Origin: Deltaproteobacteria bacterium
GTDB lineage: Bacteria; Desulfobacterota_B; Binatia; UBA9968
Direction: 5' to 3'
DNA length: 43,499 bases
Assembly (NCBI GenBank): GCA_005879255.1
Contig: VBKY01000184.1
Coordinates: forward strand, 1-43,499
Numbering within the stretch: the stretch's first letter is position 1; each line of letters begins with the position of its first letter. Positions 25,268-34,434 of this stretch are shown in pieces. A program made the position numbers and the translations under genes. The notes beneath the pieces are model-generated. The model was not told where the DNA came from. It saw nothing but the letters and a program-made list of their open reading frames with translations, and did not search any database.

Positions 25268-26215
25268 TCAGATCAGAATATCGCCAAGAGTCGCAAGAAA
25301 GTAGCCGATACTGACGTAGGCGTTAAGATCGAAAAAGGCGCGATTGACACGCGATAAGTCGTTGGGTGTGACGATGCGGTGTTCCCAAAACAACACAAGC
25401 GCGACCGCGAGAAACCCGAGCCAATAAATCAGGCCCATTGCTGCGCTGCGTCCGACCAGCGCGAGAAACGCGATCGTACATAGATGAAAGATCGTCGAGA
25501 GGTGTAACGCGGCGGCAACGCCGAAACGGACAGGTATCGAGTAGAGCCCATGGGCGCGGTCGAATTCGCTGTCTTGCAAAGAGTAAATGACGTCGAAGCC
25601 GGCCAGCCAGAAAACCACTGCTAGACCTAGATAAAAAGGGACCCACAACTCTGCCAGATTAATCGGCATCTGGGCGACAGCCAACCAGGCGCCGATCGGT
25701 GCTATGGCGAGCGCGAGACCGAGGAATAAATGAGAAGCCCAAGTAAAACGTTTCGTTAGGGAATAGAAGAACACGATGGCGAGGGCCACGGGCGATAAGA
25801 CAAAGCAGATCCAATTAAGCTGGTACGCCGCAAATATAAAAACCAATGCGGCAATCGCGGTGAGCGCGACCGCTTCCGAGACTCTCACTTTGCCCGCTGG
25901 TAGCTCCCAACTACGGGTGCGCGGATTGAGCGCATCGAATTTTTTGTCGACTAAGCGGTTGAAACCCATCGCGGCCGTGCGGGCGCCAACCATGGCAATG
26001 AGAATCCACAGAAGCGCTCGAAGCGTTACCGGATGTTTGGGCCAGGCTAGAGCCACCGAGGACATTGCAAATGGAAGCGCGAACACGGTGTGGGAAAATC
26101 GAACGAGGCGGCCGTAGTCGGCGATTTTGGATTTTAGATTTTGGATTCTTCGACTTCGCTGCCTTCGACTTCGCTCAGGACAGGTTTTCGACTGAGCGGG
26201 CGGTTGAACATTCAT
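25268..26215 (-). CDS. ubiA: UbiA-like polyprenyltransferase (4-hydroxybenzoate type)
   Basis: This is a membrane prenyltransferase of 315 residues that attaches a polyprenyl chain to 4-hydroxybenzoate or a menaquinone precursor (UbiA/MqnP). Both aspartate motifs are present: N86-x3-D90-x3-D94 in 'GFNRLVDKKFD' and D208..D215-x3-D219 in 'DVIYSLQDSEFD'. Eight or nine transmembrane helices can be seen. ATG 26215 overlaps the ubiD stop as ATGA, so translation is coupled. Residues about 9-29 ('SKTCPERSRRQRSRRIQNLK') are encoded by dispersed repeats rather than by conserved enzyme sequence; the real enzyme begins near 'YGRLVRFSHTVFALPFA'. Confidence 0.88.
   Translation of the reverse strand: MNVQPPAQSKTCPERSRRQRSRRIQNLKSKIADYGRLVRFSHTVFALPFAMSSVALAWPKHPVTLRALLWILIAMVGARTAAMGFNRLVDKKFDALNPRTRSWELPAGKVRVSEAVALTAIAALVFIFAAYQLNWICFVLSPVALAIVFFYSLTKRFTWASHLFLGLALAIAPIGAWLAVAQMPINLAELWVPFYLGLAVVFWLAGFDVIYSLQDSEFDRAHGLYSIPVRFGVAAALHLSTIFHLCTIAFLALVGRSAAMGLIYWLGFLAVALVLFWEHRIVTPNDLSRVNRAFFDLNAYVSIGYFLATLGDILI
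26124..26184. repeat. Dispersed repeats inserted in the 5' end of ubiA
   Basis: Plus-strand ATTTTGGATTTTAGATTTTGG (26124-26144, an 'ATCCAAAATC'-type repeat) is followed by two CTTCGACTTCGCT copies (26148-26160 and 26163-26175, the second continuing to CAGGACAGG). The second is the well-known CCTGTCCTGAGCGAAGTCGAAGG-type repeat. Both are read in frame. Confidence 0.75.
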
Positions 26216-27648
26216 ATTCCGAGTTTGTCCCAAATCGAATCGATGTATTTCTTTGTCTTATCATCCATCACGATGGCGTCGGGCCATTCGCGGTCAAACC
26301 CTTCGCTCCGCCATTTACGGGTCGCGTCGATGCCGACTTTGGAGCCATATCCCAAGCGCGGCGCGGCGTGATCGAGCACGTCTACCGGGCCCTCGACGAA
26401 TACCGTGTCGCGTTTGGGATCGATGTGATTGCCGACGACCCAGGTTACTTCGGCAAGGTCTTGGACGTTGACGTCGTGATCAACGACGATCAAAGTCTTG
26501 GTAAACATCATCTGGCCCAAACCCCACAGCGCATGCATCACTTTGCGCGCCTGGGCGGGATATTCTTTTTTGATCGATATAATTGCGAGATTGTGAAATA
26601 CGCCGTAAATCGGCAGATTCATATCGACGATTTCGGGCAAAGTCACGCGCACTAACGGCAGAAATAATCTTTCGGTCGCTTTGCCCAGATAGACGTCTTC
26701 CATGGGCGGGCGGCCGACGATCGTTGCCGGATAGATCGGATTTTTTCTATGCGTCACGCAGGTGACGTGAAACACCGGGTAATCGTCGGCAAGGGAATAA
26801 AAACCGGTGTGATCGCCAAACGGCCCCTCGCGGCGCAGCGGTTCCGACGGATCGACGTAGCCTTCGATGACGATATCCGAGTTGGCCGGCACCTCGACGT
26901 CTACGGTGACGCCTTTGACCAGCTCGATGCCTTTCTTGCGTAGAAAACCGGTAAAAAGAATTTCATCGATCTGATCCGGCAACGGGGCCGTGGCAGCATA
27001 GATCATCGCCGGATCGCCGCCCAAACAGGCGGCCAGCTCAAATCGGCCGGCTTTTTGCTGGCGAAATTGGCGCGCGCCGACCTTGTGGAGATGCCAGTGC
27101 ATGCCGGTGGTGCGCTGATCGAATACCTGCATGCGGTAAAGACCGACGTTTCTCGTGCCTTTTACCGGATCTTTTGAGAAGACCATCGGCAGCGTGATGA
27201 ACGGTCCTGCGTCGCCGGGCCAACAAGTAAGGACAGGCAGGACGTTAAGGTCCGGGTCTCTGTGGATGACTTCCCGGCATGCCCCATCGTTTACAACTTT
27301 CGGCGGAATTCCTGCTAGCTTGATCAGCTCGGCGAGGAGATGGAATTTATCTTTGAACGATTTTGGCGGCTTCGTTTGTATAAGCTTCCCGATGTCGCGG
27401 GCAAGATCTTCGATGTCGTTAACCCCTAGCGCCAGCGCCATGCGCTTCCTCGAACCGAAAGCATTAATCAGAACCGGAATTTGCCGACCGACGACGTTCT
27501 CAAACAGTAGCGCCGGGCCGCCGCTTTTCATCACTCGATCGGCAATTTCGGTGATCTCTAATTCGGCCTTGACGGGATAGGCTACGCGTTTGAGCTCGCC
27601 GGTGCGCTCTAAAACTTGAATGAATTCTGACAGGCTGTTATATGCCAC
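26212..27648 (-). CDS. UbiD-family decarboxylase of quinone biosynthesis (menaquinone/MqnL type or UbiD)
   Basis: The 478-residue UbiD protein begins 'MAYNSLSEFIQVLERTGELKR' in trait form. The conserved arginine is R172 ('NVGLYRMQV') and the signature loop is EGPFGD (274-279) followed by HTGFY, as in E. coli UbiD, unlike the two catabolic UbiDs near 2-6 kb. 'MEDVYLGKATERLFLPL', 'HALWGLGQMMFTKT' and 'VFVEGPVDVLDHA' recall the menaquinone biosynthesis decarboxylase family (SCO4490/MqnL). It starts at GTG 27648 without a clear Shine-Dalgarno, and its stop overlaps ubiA. The ubiD-ubiA order fits prenylation and decarboxylation in one quinone pathway; which quinone is not decided by sequence. Confidence 0.88.
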   Translation of the reverse strand: MAYNSLSEFIQVLERTGELKRVAYPVKAELEITEIADRVMKSGGPALLFENVVGRQIPVLINAFGSRKRMALALGVNDIEDLARDIGKLIQTKPPKSFKDKFHLLAELIKLAGIPPKVVNDGACREVIHRDPDLNVLPVLTCWPGDAGPFITLPMVFSKDPVKGTRNVGLYRMQVFDQRTTGMHWHLHKVGARQFRQQKAGRFELAACLGGDPAMIYAATAPLPDQIDEILFTGFLRKKGIELVKGVTVDVEVPANSDIVIEGYVDPSEPLRREGPFGDHTGFYSLADDYPVFHVTCVTHRKNPIYPATIVGRPPMEDVYLGKATERLFLPLVRVTLPEIVDMNLPIYGVFHNLAIISIKKEYPAQARKVMHALWGLGQMMFTKTLIVVDHDVNVQDLAEVTWVVGNHIDPKRDTVFVEGPVDVLDHAAPRLGYGSKVGIDATRKWRSEGFDREWPDAIVMDDKTKKYIDSIWDKLGI

Positions 27649-27755
27649 AAGATTAATAGTTGAATATGTTTTTTAATCGTAGCGCCGAGGGGAAGTCAAG
27701 GATGGAAGCCGAACCGGTATCACCGTCCGCCAGCAAAAGGCTCGGCACTTAAGAA

Positions 27756-28230
27756 CTGGCGGAAAAAGCGCTCGGACATTCCCTCAGCGCAACGCAAGTT
27801 TCTAATTACTGGCTGCGACAAGGGTGGGATTTCATAAGACGCAACCCGCCAAATGGTTCTCTCTGCTGGGCAAGAAATGGCTGATTACCTGGAACGTGGT
27901 CGAGGTCGAGGACTCGGACGATTTTTTATATCTATCAGCAGTGGTCGCCGCTGCTGATAGTCATCGCCAGTTTCTTTTTGGCAATGCCTTGGTAGCTGGT
28001 GGAATACTGGACGACGCAATTCAAAAGTTCCGAGAAGTTATTCGTTTCAAACCGCAGTCGAAGATGCCTACGTGGGCTTGGTGCGCGCGGTCGCTGCGGC
28101 CGGGCGTGCGGACGAAGCTATGAAAGTATATCAGAAAGCTTTAGGGCTTCTTAAGGCAAAGAACATTCAGGCCAAACTGCAGGTGCAGGGCTTTCTGGAA
28201 GCCATACACGATAGTTGCTTGCGTGCTTGA
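27756..28230 (+). pseudogene. Decayed GT39/TPR membrane glycosyltransferase (relative of 40705-42771)
   Basis: The three frames together give pieces that align with the intact gene at 40705: 'LAEKALGHSLSATQVSNYW' (compare LAERAFGRRLSSGEVSDYW), 'KWFSLLGKKWLITWNVVEVE' (compare NWFRLLGKKWLMVWNAREVE), then after a one-base slip in a T-run near 27920 'DFYIYQQWSPLL' (compare DFYIYRQWSWLL), and finally TPR remnants ('GILDDAIQKFREVIRFKP', 'ADEAMKVYQKALGLLKAKN'). At least three frameshifts and a large deletion of the middle and most TPRs make it non-functional. The N-terminal half is missing altogether. It lies between the start of ubiD and the first TMTC-like gene. Confidence 0.8.
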
Positions 28231-28262
28231 TCAGCGACGCGCGTTAGCCTTGGCGGACATTC

Positions 28263-30287
28263 ATGAGCCGAAATTCGACAACGCGATTGCAACACAAGAG
28301 CAAACTTCTCTCGGACAATATCCCCCGCCCCATTATATCTAGATTCATGGGCAACGTCTGTCGATGGTTGCCTCCTGTTGCGATCGCTTCGGTTACGTTC
28401 TGGCTCTTCTCGCCTTCTCTCCGGAACGAGTTCGTTGACTGGGACGACTACTCCAATCTGGTCAACAACCCGCACTACCGCGGTCTAGGCTGGAGCCAGC
28501 TACGCTGGATGTTTACCACGTTTCACTTGGGCCCTTACCAGCCGTTAAGCTGGGTGACTTTTGGGCTTGATTACTTAATTTGGGGAATTAACCCGGTCGG
28601 TTATCACCTGACGAATCTTATTTTGCACACCGCCAATGCAGTTTTCTTTTATTTTGTTTCCCGCCGGCTCTTAGCCCGGGCGTTCTCCATGTCGGACGAC
28701 CAAGGATCGTGGCGGCTTAACGTGGGCGCGGCGTTTGCTGCTGTAACATTCGCGATTCATCCTCTGCGCGTCGAGTCTGTGGCGTGGGCGACCGAGCGAC
28801 GCGACGTTCTATCCGGGTTCTTTTACATCTGGACGGTCTATTGTTATTTGCGGGCCGTTTTGGTTTCTGAACCGAGCGGACAGCGGCACTGGCTTGGAAT
28901 CGCTGTTGCCGCCTACGCCTTGTCGTTGCTTTCAAAAGCTACGTCCATGACGCTCCCAGCGATATTGCTCCTCTTGGACATCTTTCCTCTGCGAAGACTC
29001 CCGGCCCGGCCGTGGATTTGGTTTAATTCACAATTTCGAAACGTATTGTATGAGAAACTTCCCTTTCTGGTATTGGCTATTGTATTCGCCGGCGTGGCGT
29101 TGCTCGGGCAACGTGCCGCAGGAGCGCTCCAACAGTACGAGGCTATCCTGCGTGTCGCTCAAGCACTTTACGGTCTGAACTTTTATCTCTGGAAGACCCT
29201 GATCCCGATACATCTGTCCCCTCTTTATGAATTGCCGATTGATTCTTCGCGATGGACGTGGGTGTTTGTTCTAGGCGTGGCCGGTGTCATTGTCGTGGTT
29301 ATAGCTCTCTACTTTCTCAGTCGGAGCTGGCCGGCTCTGCTCGCATGTTGGCTGTATTATGCCGTAGTCCTATTTCCGGTATCAGGTATCGTTCCAATCG
29401 GACCTCAGCTCGTGGCGGATCGCTACAGCTATCTCCCTTGCTTGAGTTGGGCACTACTTGCCGGTGGAGGGATTTTGTCAATTTGGTCGGTACCTGCGGA
29501 TAAGAAGCGAAGCAATCTAAAAGCAGAGTTGGTATGCGCGTTGGCGGTCGTGGTCCTATTCATCTTGGGATTTTTGACCTGGAAACAAACCGGAGTCTGG
29601 CGAAACTCACGAACTCTTTGGAAATATGTGCTTGCCGTCGAACCGAATTCAAGCATAGCGCACGATGCCTTGGGCAAGCTGGCTGAGGCGGAAGGTAAGA
29701 ATGATCAAGCACTCACTTTATACAGCCGCGCGGTTGCCATAAACCCAGGAAATGCCGGGGCCAATTTTAATCTCGCGCGGCTGCTAGCTCGTAACGGTCA
29801 ACTGCAAGATGCGATTTCGCATTATCGCACAGCCCTACTGATTGACCCTGATGATGCGCCGGCACACAATAATTTAGGTCTGTTGCTTGCGGCGCAAGGG
29901 GAATCCACGGAAGCGCTAGAACATTTTTACCGAGCCGTTGCGATTGATCCGGGCTATGGGTTGGCTTTTTTTAATCTCGGCAGGGTGTTCTCAAGCCAGG
30001 GTCAGGACGAAAAAGCCGTGCAAAATTATCGTCAAGCGCTCAAATTAAATCCTGATCGGATCGAGGTTCATCTCGGGTTAGGCAATGCCCTGGAAAAACA
30101 GGGCCATTTAGAAGAGGCTAAAGAACATTTCGAAGCCGCGGTAAAACTCAAGCCCGATTTTGCTGACGCTCACGTAGCGTTGGCGCGATCGCTCACAGCG
30201 CTGGGCGATAAGGATGAAGCTAAGAAACATTATCAAGAAGCTATTCGACTCTTGAAATTACAGACGAAAGTTCCGCCATCACGCTAG
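28263..30287 (+). CDS. TMTC-like membrane glycosyltransferase with six TPRs (copy 1)
   Basis: The 674-residue protein has a polytopic N-terminal half (about 35-455, roughly ten transmembrane helices) followed by six TPRs (about 463-667). The first loop holds the acidic motif 'FVDWDDY' (D59, D61, D62), typical of GT-C transferases, and 'HPLRVESVAWATERRDVLSG' and 'GPQLVADRYSYL' are conserved in all three paralogues here. The design matches TMTC proteins, eukaryotic O-mannosyltransferases that use dolichol-phosphate mannose and carry lumenal TPRs. In a bacterium the TPRs would face the periplasm. The role is inferred; NCBI-style annotation would be 'tetratricopeptide repeat protein'. It starts at ATG 28263, 33 bp after the pseudogene. 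Confidence 0.78.
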   Translation: MSRNSTTRLQHKSKLLSDNIPRPIISRFMGNVCRWLPPVAIASVTFWLFSPSLRNEFVDWDDYSNLVNNPHYRGLGWSQLRWMFTTFHLGPYQPLSWVTFGLDYLIWGINPVGYHLTNLILHTANAVFFYFVSRRLLARAFSMSDDQGSWRLNVGAAFAAVTFAIHPLRVESVAWATERRDVLSGFFYIWTVYCYLRAVLVSEPSGQRHWLGIAVAAYALSLLSKATSMTLPAILLLLDIFPLRRLPARPWIWFNSQFRNVLYEKLPFLVLAIVFAGVALLGQRAAGALQQYEAILRVAQALYGLNFYLWKTLIPIHLSPLYELPIDSSRWTWVFVLGVAGVIVVVIALYFLSRSWPALLACWLYYAVVLFPVSGIVPIGPQLVADRYSYLPCLSWALLAGGGILSIWSVPADKKRSNLKAELVCALAVVVLFILGFLTWKQTGVWRNSRTLWKYVLAVEPNSSIAHDALGKLAEAEGKNDQALTLYSRAVAINPGNAGANFNLARLLARNGQLQDAISHYRTALLIDPDDAPAHNNLGLLLAAQGESTEALEHFYRAVAIDPGYGLAFFNLGRVFSSQGQDEKAVQNYRQALKLNPDRIEVHLGLGNALEKQGHLEEAKEHFEAAVKLKPDFADAHVALARSLTALGDKDEAKKHYQEAIRLLKLQTKVPPSR

Positions 30288-30338
30288 TAATGGTGAATGA
30301 AAATCAACAATCGGGGAAGAACGGGGAAGGAATCTTTT

Positions 30339-30501
30339 GAACAGAGCCGCGAGAGAATTGCTCCGGTCTTCGCAGGAGTAGTTACCTGCGCAACATTTCT
30401 GCCAGTTATGGAATCAGTTTGTTGAGCGGGACGATTATGAGAATCTAATTAGCCATGCGCACTATCGCGGCCTTGGCTGGAGCTGGCTACATCGAATATA
30501 A
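30339..30501 (+). pseudogene. N-terminal stub of a TMTC-like gene
   Basis: Two frames give 'RIAPVFAGVVTCATFLPVM' and then, one base shifted at about 30408, 'NQFVERDDYENLISHAHYRG' plus 'LGWSWLHRI' and a stop at 30499-30501. This aligns with the N terminus of the copy at 38751 (FAATCTAFLPILWNDFVEWDDYENLI...). Only about 55 codons remain, with one frameshift. Confidence 0.75.
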
Positions 30502-30542
30502 AGCCTGTCTGAGTTTTGCAGAGGCATGACTAAACAGAAATT

Positions 30543-32672
30543 CTAACGGACAGCACTACCTTCGGAGCGCGGCTGTAAAAGCCGTAGAGCTTCCTGGTAT
30601 TCTTGAAGCGCTTCTTTCTGCTTTCCTTGACGCGCAAGAGCTCGCGCCAAGTTCTCATGAATTTCAGCGACCTCTGGTTGAATGCGAAGAGCCCGTCTAA
30701 AGTTTTGAACCGCATCATCGAGACGATCCTGCTGAGCAAATACTTTGCCCAGGTTGAAGTAAGCCTTCGCATAACCCGGATTGACGCGCGCGGCTTCAGC
30801 GAACTGCTGCGCCGCCTCGTCTGTGCTGCCTCGACGCGCCAGCAAAAGACCTAAATTATTGTGAATGTCGGGATCAGCGGGATTGATCTGCAGCGCAGTT
30901 CGATATTGCGCTAGTGCCTCTTCGATATCTCCTCGCTTGGCCAACGCCCTCGCTAGATTATAGTGCGTCATGGCAGATTTCGGATCTATCCTTAGGCCTT
31001 CGTGAAAATGTTCAACGGCTTCATCCAGCGCCCCGTTGTCGGCCAGGATATTGCCCAAGGTGTTGTGAGCGCTGACAAACGCAGGTTCGATTTGCAGCGC
31101 ATGTCTCAGGTGAACGATCGCCTCTTCGGGCGCACCCGTTTGCGCGAGGAAATTTCCCAGATTTGTGTACGCTTCCACGGATGCAGGATCAATTTGGGTG
31201 GCTTTGCGAAATTCATTGATCGCTTCTTCCAACGCGCCACGCTTCGCAAGAACTAAACCCAAGTTGTTGTGGGCAAAGCTTGATCTTTGATCAAGCGCTA
31301 ACGCGTATCGCCATAGCTCCTCTGAGTTATGCCAGATCTGCGTTTGTTTCCATGTCAACACACCAAGGCCCATGAGAAGTACACCCGCCAGTCCGTTCAC
31401 TAAAAGAAAAACCTGTGCGCTCATCTCGCCAGCCGCCCGTCGTTTCCAGAAGTGGAACACGCCTGCACCGGCCAGCAGTGCCCAGCTGAGGCACGAGAAA
31501 TAACTATAGCGATCACCGACGAGCTGCGGGCCGTAGGTGATCACTCCTAGCGACGGTAACAAAATCACTGCGTAATAAACCCATGCGGCTAACCCGGCAG
31601 GCCAAAAACGCCGCACTACGCCAAGGCCGATACTCACGGCGAGGACGATAACTCCGCTTAAGAGAAACGGCCAATCCCATGGATTAAAAGGAATCGGCCG
31701 TTCGTACAGTGGGGACAACCCCCACGGAGCTATGGTCTTCTGTAGATAGAACGCCAAACCATAGAAGCTTTGCATCAATCTCGGAAACCAACCAATGCTT
31801 GCTACTGGCGCCACTGCTCCCGTCGATTGTTTGGCCAACACGGCGACAATCGCAATCGGGACAGCGAACAAAAGGAACGGTACTTTCTCCCACAAGATCT
31901 GACGCGAGTCTGGCTGAAACCATGTTCTCGGAGTAATCTTCAATCGCTTGAGAGGGTAGACGTCGAGAACCAGGAGCGCCAAGGGAAGAGGAACCGTAAG
32001 CGCCTTAGAAAGGATAGATAGCGCGTACGAAATCCAGGCACCGCCCATCCAAACCCACCGGTACAAACCGGTTTCCGTAATCGCCGCAGCCCTAAGATAG
32101 CAGAGTAAGGTCAACATGAAAAAAAGACCCGCGACGAGATTGTCTTCACCAGATTCCCAAGCAACCGGTTCAACTCGCAGAGGATGAAGCGCAAAGAACA
32201 AAGCGGCGAAGCCGGCCGCGACTCGCAACGGCAGTTTCAATTCGTCTGTTGTTGACATCGCCAAGCGAAGTAGCCGCAGAGCGACAAAGTAAAACAACAC
32301 TGCGTTGGCACAATGGAAAAAAAGACTAGTCAGGTGATAACCGAACGGCTCCATTCCCCAGATGAGATAGTCGATTCCCATGGTTATCCAGGCGATCGGC
32401 CTATAGACACTCATATGAAAAGTGGTGAACATCCAGCGAAGTTGCTCCCAGCCCAAACCTCTATAATTCGGATTGTCGAGGAGAACCGCCTCGTCGTCCC
32501 AATTGACAAATCCGTTTTGTAGCGAGGGAAGAAAGGCGACAAAAGTTAATACAACTATGGAAAGAGGCAGTAGGAACCGAATTAAACAGTCCGCATTGGA
32601 TTCTGCGGCACCACGAATCGGTACTCGCGCGGGTTGGCTTTGAAGCCTCGCTTTTCTTCGCTTTGATTTCAC
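30543..32672 (-). CDS. TMTC-like membrane glycosyltransferase with seven TPRs (copy 2)
   Basis: This 709-residue paralogue of 28263-30287 and 38751-40574 has about ten transmembrane helices at 30-455, the acidic loop 'FVNWDDE' (D59, D60), 'HPLRVEPVAWESGEDNLVAG' in place of the usual 'TERRDVLSG', and 'GPQLVGDRYSYF'. Seven TPRs occupy about 464-701. The changed 'SGEDNLVAG' loop makes it the most divergent copy and may mean a different acceptor. It starts at GTG 32672 without a strong ribosome site. It is the last gene of a minus-strand group (amidohydrolases, GT2, radical SAM). Confidence 0.78.
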   Translation of the reverse strand: MKSKRRKARLQSQPARVPIRGAAESNADCLIRFLLPLSIVVLTFVAFLPSLQNGFVNWDDEAVLLDNPNYRGLGWEQLRWMFTTFHMSVYRPIAWITMGIDYLIWGMEPFGYHLTSLFFHCANAVLFYFVALRLLRLAMSTTDELKLPLRVAAGFAALFFALHPLRVEPVAWESGEDNLVAGLFFMLTLLCYLRAAAITETGLYRWVWMGGAWISYALSILSKALTVPLPLALLVLDVYPLKRLKITPRTWFQPDSRQILWEKVPFLLFAVPIAIVAVLAKQSTGAVAPVASIGWFPRLMQSFYGLAFYLQKTIAPWGLSPLYERPIPFNPWDWPFLLSGVIVLAVSIGLGVVRRFWPAGLAAWVYYAVILLPSLGVITYGPQLVGDRYSYFSCLSWALLAGAGVFHFWKRRAAGEMSAQVFLLVNGLAGVLLMGLGVLTWKQTQIWHNSEELWRYALALDQRSSFAHNNLGLVLAKRGALEEAINEFRKATQIDPASVEAYTNLGNFLAQTGAPEEAIVHLRHALQIEPAFVSAHNTLGNILADNGALDEAVEHFHEGLRIDPKSAMTHYNLARALAKRGDIEEALAQYRTALQINPADPDIHNNLGLLLARRGSTDEAAQQFAEAARVNPGYAKAYFNLGKVFAQQDRLDDAVQNFRRALRIQPEVAEIHENLARALARQGKQKEALQEYQEALRLLQPRSEGSAVR

Positions 32673-32812
32673 TAAAAATTCACGTCAAAGCTAAGCTGGA
32701 TGAAAATTCGTACGGCGAGCAAAAATATGGGCGAACAAGATGGACCACGCTGGTGTGAGAGTCCTACTTCAGCATCCTGGGAGGGTATTAGAGAAAGGTC
32801 GGCAACAGTTGG

Positions 32813-34285
32813 TCAATAGGCGAACCCTGCCGCCCGTATTTCCGCCTCCATTTCATCGCGCGCTTTTTTCAATTCTTCACGGCTCAATTGGGACGTGCTG
32901 ACAATTTGCTGAACAGCTCCGAGCTTACCTTTGTAAAACAGCTCATCCGGCCTGGGCCCCCCGTCGAGGCTCTCCGGCTCATAGAAGAAATTATCCATGA
33001 GAGCCGCGTCCACGTTCCACTGCAAGTCGAAATCGGCGAAATTCTCTCCGGAATGATATCCGTAGTCATCGAACTCTTCATCCGTTTCAGCGCGAGCGCC
33101 CTTTTTGCGCATCGCCGCCTTATAAATAGGTGTGCCGACCATTGGAATATAAGAACAGAGATCCACCTTGTGCCGCAGCCGCCGGGGAGTCTCAATGAGA
33201 TGCTTGCGCAAGAACAGCCGGGTTTGTTCAAGGCTTTCACGGGTTTCACCAGGCAAGCCGATAATGAATGACAGCTTGCAGCGAATGCCTACCTCATCGC
33301 ACCACTGGAGCACTTGAGCATTCTGTTCGACAGTTGTTTCTTTGTGCACGTTATCCAATATTTTTTGAGAGCCCGATTCGGCACCAATTAGCACCTCACG
33401 AAGCCCGTGATCGTGCATAAATTGCAGGTAATCTCGACCACCGTGTTTCGTGATGATGTCCACCCGACAAAAACAACGCCAGAGAAGCCCAAACTCTTTA
33501 AGGTGACTGCATATCTCCTTCATCCGGCGCGGATTTATAGGCAAAATATCGTCATAGAATTGGATGGCGCCAAACCCGAGTTCCCTGATCTGTTGGAATT
33601 CCTCGATCAATCTTGGCATGGGCGTGTTCCGAACGGCGCGAGACCAGAGATTGGGAGAATCGCAAAAGTCGCATCGCTTCGGACAACCGCGTGACGTAAA
33701 CATAGTTGTTGCACGGTGCGCGTTTTCTTTCTCGTCTGCCAAAAAATAATGGTAATGGTGCGCGTAGGAGCGATTAGGAATCGGGATTAGTCCCAAGTCG
33801 TCGATGAAAGGCTCTTCGATAATACCCCGCTGATATTTTCGCAATGCAGCCCCATCCCCATTGGTTGAATCGGCAACCTCTTGGTCGGAAAGGCACTCCA
33901 GAGCCCCACCGGTTTGAATATGCGAAATCGCCTTGAGAACCGCCTGCTCGCCTTCGCGCCGGACCACCAAAGGATAATATTTCCTGCTGTTGCGTGGATA
34001 GTTGGTTGCATGGGGTCCACCGAGGACTGCAGGCACCCCGCGCCACTGGAACTCTCTCCCAAGCTTCCTTATCTCTCTTCCCTGAGGAGAGGTTCCCGAC
34101 ACCATATAGACGTCAAAACCATGGGGTATATCTTGTGGCTTAAAGTTGTGTTCGGACATGTCAATGAACGAAACGTCATGCCCGGATTGCTCTAATACGG
34201 ACCACAGCCACCAGAGTCCCAACGGCGGAAAAACCATGGGATCTTCAAGAAAAGTTGATTGAGGAAAAATCAGACAGACGCGCAT
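32813..34285 (-). CDS. B12-binding-type radical SAM protein
   Basis: This 490-residue protein is of the class with a cobalamin-binding-like N-terminal Rossmann domain (about 1-150, 'MRVCLIFPQSTFLEDPMVFPPLGLWWL' as a trait) and a radical SAM domain. The [4Fe-4S] cysteines are C201, C205 and C208 ('SRGCPKRCDFC'). 'RVDIITKHGG', 'EVLIGAESGSQKILD' and 'LSFIIGLPGETRES' are typical of this class. The canonical B12-binding DxHxxG is not obvious, so cobalamin binding is uncertain. The start is ATG 34285; the open frame continues to TTG 34342. Such enzymes methylate or rearrange lipids, hopanoids, sugars or peptides. Neighbours suggest modification of a glycan or lipid carrier, but that is only inference. 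Confidence 0.82.
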   Translation of the reverse strand: MRVCLIFPQSTFLEDPMVFPPLGLWWLWSVLEQSGHDVSFIDMSEHNFKPQDIPHGFDVYMVSGTSPQGREIRKLGREFQWRGVPAVLGGPHATNYPRNSRKYYPLVVRREGEQAVLKAISHIQTGGALECLSDQEVADSTNGDGAALRKYQRGIIEEPFIDDLGLIPIPNRSYAHHYHYFLADEKENAHRATTMFTSRGCPKRCDFCDSPNLWSRAVRNTPMPRLIEEFQQIRELGFGAIQFYDDILPINPRRMKEICSHLKEFGLLWRCFCRVDIITKHGGRDYLQFMHDHGLREVLIGAESGSQKILDNVHKETTVEQNAQVLQWCDEVGIRCKLSFIIGLPGETRESLEQTRLFLRKHLIETPRRLRHKVDLCSYIPMVGTPIYKAAMRKKGARAETDEEFDDYGYHSGENFADFDLQWNVDAALMDNFFYEPESLDGGPRPDELFYKGKLGAVQQIVSTSQLSREELKKARDEMEAEIRAAGFAY

Positions 34286-34434
34286 TTGTTTTTTATCTTT
34301 GCTCAATCCGCAACTGAGGTGGACGCAGTCAATAACGATCAAACGTTTCTAACACTTATACGGGAAAGGCCGCAATCTTCAAAGCAGCTCATCCGGTGGG
34401 ATTCGCGGACTATACACAGATTATTGTTCGGTTT

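Noticed and set aside
26065..26655. 196-codon plus-strand frame across the ubiA/ubiD junction
   Set aside because: Opposite to two clear genes and including repeat sequence; composition is typical of a shadow frame.
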